From Zeus faber (Eukaryota; Chordata; Actinopteri; Zeiformes; Zeidae): a DNA stretch of 64,000 bases. Under the pieces are notes generated by a model. It saw only the letters and a program-made list of their open reading frames with translations, was not told the DNA's origin and did no database searches. Shown in pieces: positions 62,701-64,000 of the stretch; the stretch's first letter is position 1, and the number at the start of each line of letters is the position of its first letter. The translations under genes and the position numbers were made by a program. The DNA lies in the NCBI GenBank assembly GCA_960531495.1, contig CAUIJY010000071.1, positions 496,001 through 560,000 of the forward strand, in the 5' to 3' direction.

Positions 62701-64000
62701 AAAGAAAGATTGAAAGAAATATTGAAAGAAAGATTGAAAGATTGAAAGAAAGATTGAAAGAAAGAATGAAAGAAAGATTGAAAGATTGAAAGATTGAAAT
62801 AAAGAATGAAAGTTTGAAAGAAAGATTGAAAGAAAGATTTTAAGAAAGAAAGATTGAAAGTAAGAAACATTGAAAGAAATATTGAAAGAAAGATTGAAAG
62901 ATTGAAAGAAAGATTGAAAGAAAGAATGAAAGAAAGATTGAAAGAAAGATTGAAAGAAAGATTGAAAGAAAGATTGAACGACTGAAGGAAAGAATGAAAG
63001 AAAGATTGAAAGAAAGATTGAAAGAAAGAAAGATTGAAAGAAAGATTGAAAGATTGAATGATTGAAAGAAAGACTGAAAGATAGATTGAAAGATTGAAGA
63101 TTGAAAGATTCAAAGAAAGATTGAAAGAAAGATTGAACGACTGAAAGATTGAAAGAAAGATTGAAAGAAATATTGAAAAAAGAAAGATCGAAAGAAAATT
63201 TGAAAGAAAGATTGAAAGAAGGAATGAAAGAAAGATTGAATGAAATATTGAAAGACAGAAAGATTGAAAGAAAGAATGAAAGAAAGATTGAAATATTGAA
63301 AGAAGGAATGAAAGAAAGATTGAAAGATTGAAATAAAGATTGAAAGTTTGAAAGAAAGATTGAAAGAAAGATTTAAAGAAAGAAAGATTGAAAGTAAAAA
63401 AGATTGAAAGAAATATTTAAAGAAAGATTGAAAGATTGAAAGAAAGAATGAATGAAAGATTGAAAGAAAGATTGAAAGAAAGATTGAAAGATTGAAGGAA
63501 AGAATGAAAGAAAGATTGAAATAAAAATTGAAAGAAAGATTGAAAGAAAGATTGAAAGACTGAAGGAAAGAATGAAAGAAAGATGGAAAGAAAGATGGAA
63601 AGAAAGATTGACAGAAAGAAAGATTGAAAGAAATATTGAAAGAAAGATTGAAAGATTGAAAGATTGAAAGAAAGAATGAAAGAAAGACTGAAAGATTGAA
63701 AGAAAAATTGAAAGAAAGATTGAAAGATTGAAAGATTGAAAGAAAGATTGAAAGTTTGAAAGACAGATTGAAAGACTGAAAGAAAGATTGCAAGAAAGAT
63801 TGAAAAAACAAAGATTTAAAGATAGAATAAAAGAAAGATTGAAAGAAAGATTGAAAAAAGAAAGATTGAAAGATTGAAAGAAATATTGAAAGACAGAAAG
63901 ATTGAAAGAAACAATTAAAGAAAGATTGAAAGATTAAAATAAAGAATGAAAGAAAGATTGAAAGAAAGATTGAAAGAAAGATTGAAAGACTGAAGGAAAG
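59751..64000. repeat. Partial further copy of the higher-order repeat, running off the window
   Basis: TTGAATGATT at 59767 corresponds to 50461, an offset of 9,306 bp. The match continues to the window end, with the offset falling to 9,298 after an 8-bp (two-tetrad) deletion near 62307. It equally matches copy 1 from about 28.15 kb (28300 to 59914). The array therefore continues beyond base 64000. No gene is visible. Confidence 0.83.

Larger units (their letters stand above)
11478..64000. repeat. Right-hand tetranucleotide array as a whole
   Basis: All sequence from here to the window end is GAAA/GATT/GAAT tetrads with the higher-order structure listed separately. A fixed block of about 60 bp recurs many times, from GAATAACAAAAG through GATTGGAAGAAATATTG to GATAGAAAAATTG, as does AAACAATTGAAAGAAAGTTT. 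The array thus amplified in long composite units, not only by slippage of single tetrads. The minus strand reads as strings of Phe, Ser, Leu, Ile, Gln and Asn, and the plus strand as Lys, Glu, Arg, Leu, Ile and Met. Neither is treated as coding. Confidence 0.93.

Noticed and set aside
11463-64000. Long triplex (H-DNA) forming polypurine tract.
   Set aside because: The TT of GATT breaks the purine runs every few tetrads, so uninterrupted purine stretches are short; strong triplex formation over the whole array is not supported.

Overview
The window looks like vertebrate, most probably ray-finned fish, genomic DNA. About 94% of it (1-7420 and 11463-64000) is one giant, degenerate tetranucleotide array. 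It is built from GAAA tetrads mixed with GATT, GAAT and rarer variants (GACT, GATA, GTAA, GAAC, GATGG-type). One non-LTR retrotransposon of the L2/UnaL2 type (7421-11462, plus strand) is the only non-array sequence I find. The fish assignment rests on this element: its encoded protein, its 3' hairpin with a GGATA loop and its TGTAA tail repeats match the eel UnaL2 and other teleost L2 elements. I see no host gene, RNA gene, CRISPR array or microbial feature.

Layout. 1-7420 is a relatively heterogeneous part of the array with local ~0.82-kb duplications. 7421-11462 is the LINE: a 5' UTR made of one full 616-bp monomer and a partial second monomer, an endonuclease-reverse transcriptase reading frame with a single one-base frame break, a short 3' UTR, a 3' stem-loop and three TGTAA repeats. 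11463 to about 18220 is array carrying blocks that recur about 5.4 kb and 2.17 kb further on. From about 18220 the array becomes a higher-order repeat. A unit of 18,645 bp (about 18220-36864) is followed head to tail by a second copy (about 36865-59184). The second copy is longer because it holds an extra 3,663-bp tandem duplication and one 12-bp insertion. After about 59750 a further partial copy starts mid-unit and runs off the end of the window.

Nested periods of 1,053 bp, 2,168 bp and 2,314-2,315 bp lie inside these units. Copies compared by eye differ by scattered single substitutions and by indels of whole tetrads. This fits recent amplification by unequal exchange, or possibly assembly duplication.

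The array has very long open frames on both strands, up to nearly 1,000 codons. They follow from a 4-bp period read in triplets and from the near-absence of TTA, CTA and TCA on the plus strand, so I do not call them genes. The LINE's parts work together in the usual way: a Pol II-type 5' promoter region, an AP-type endonuclease that nicks the target, and a reverse transcriptase that recognises the 3' hairpin and copies the RNA at the nick. I found no unknown gene system. The most interesting structures are the tandem 5' UTR monomers of the LINE and the multi-level repeat architecture.
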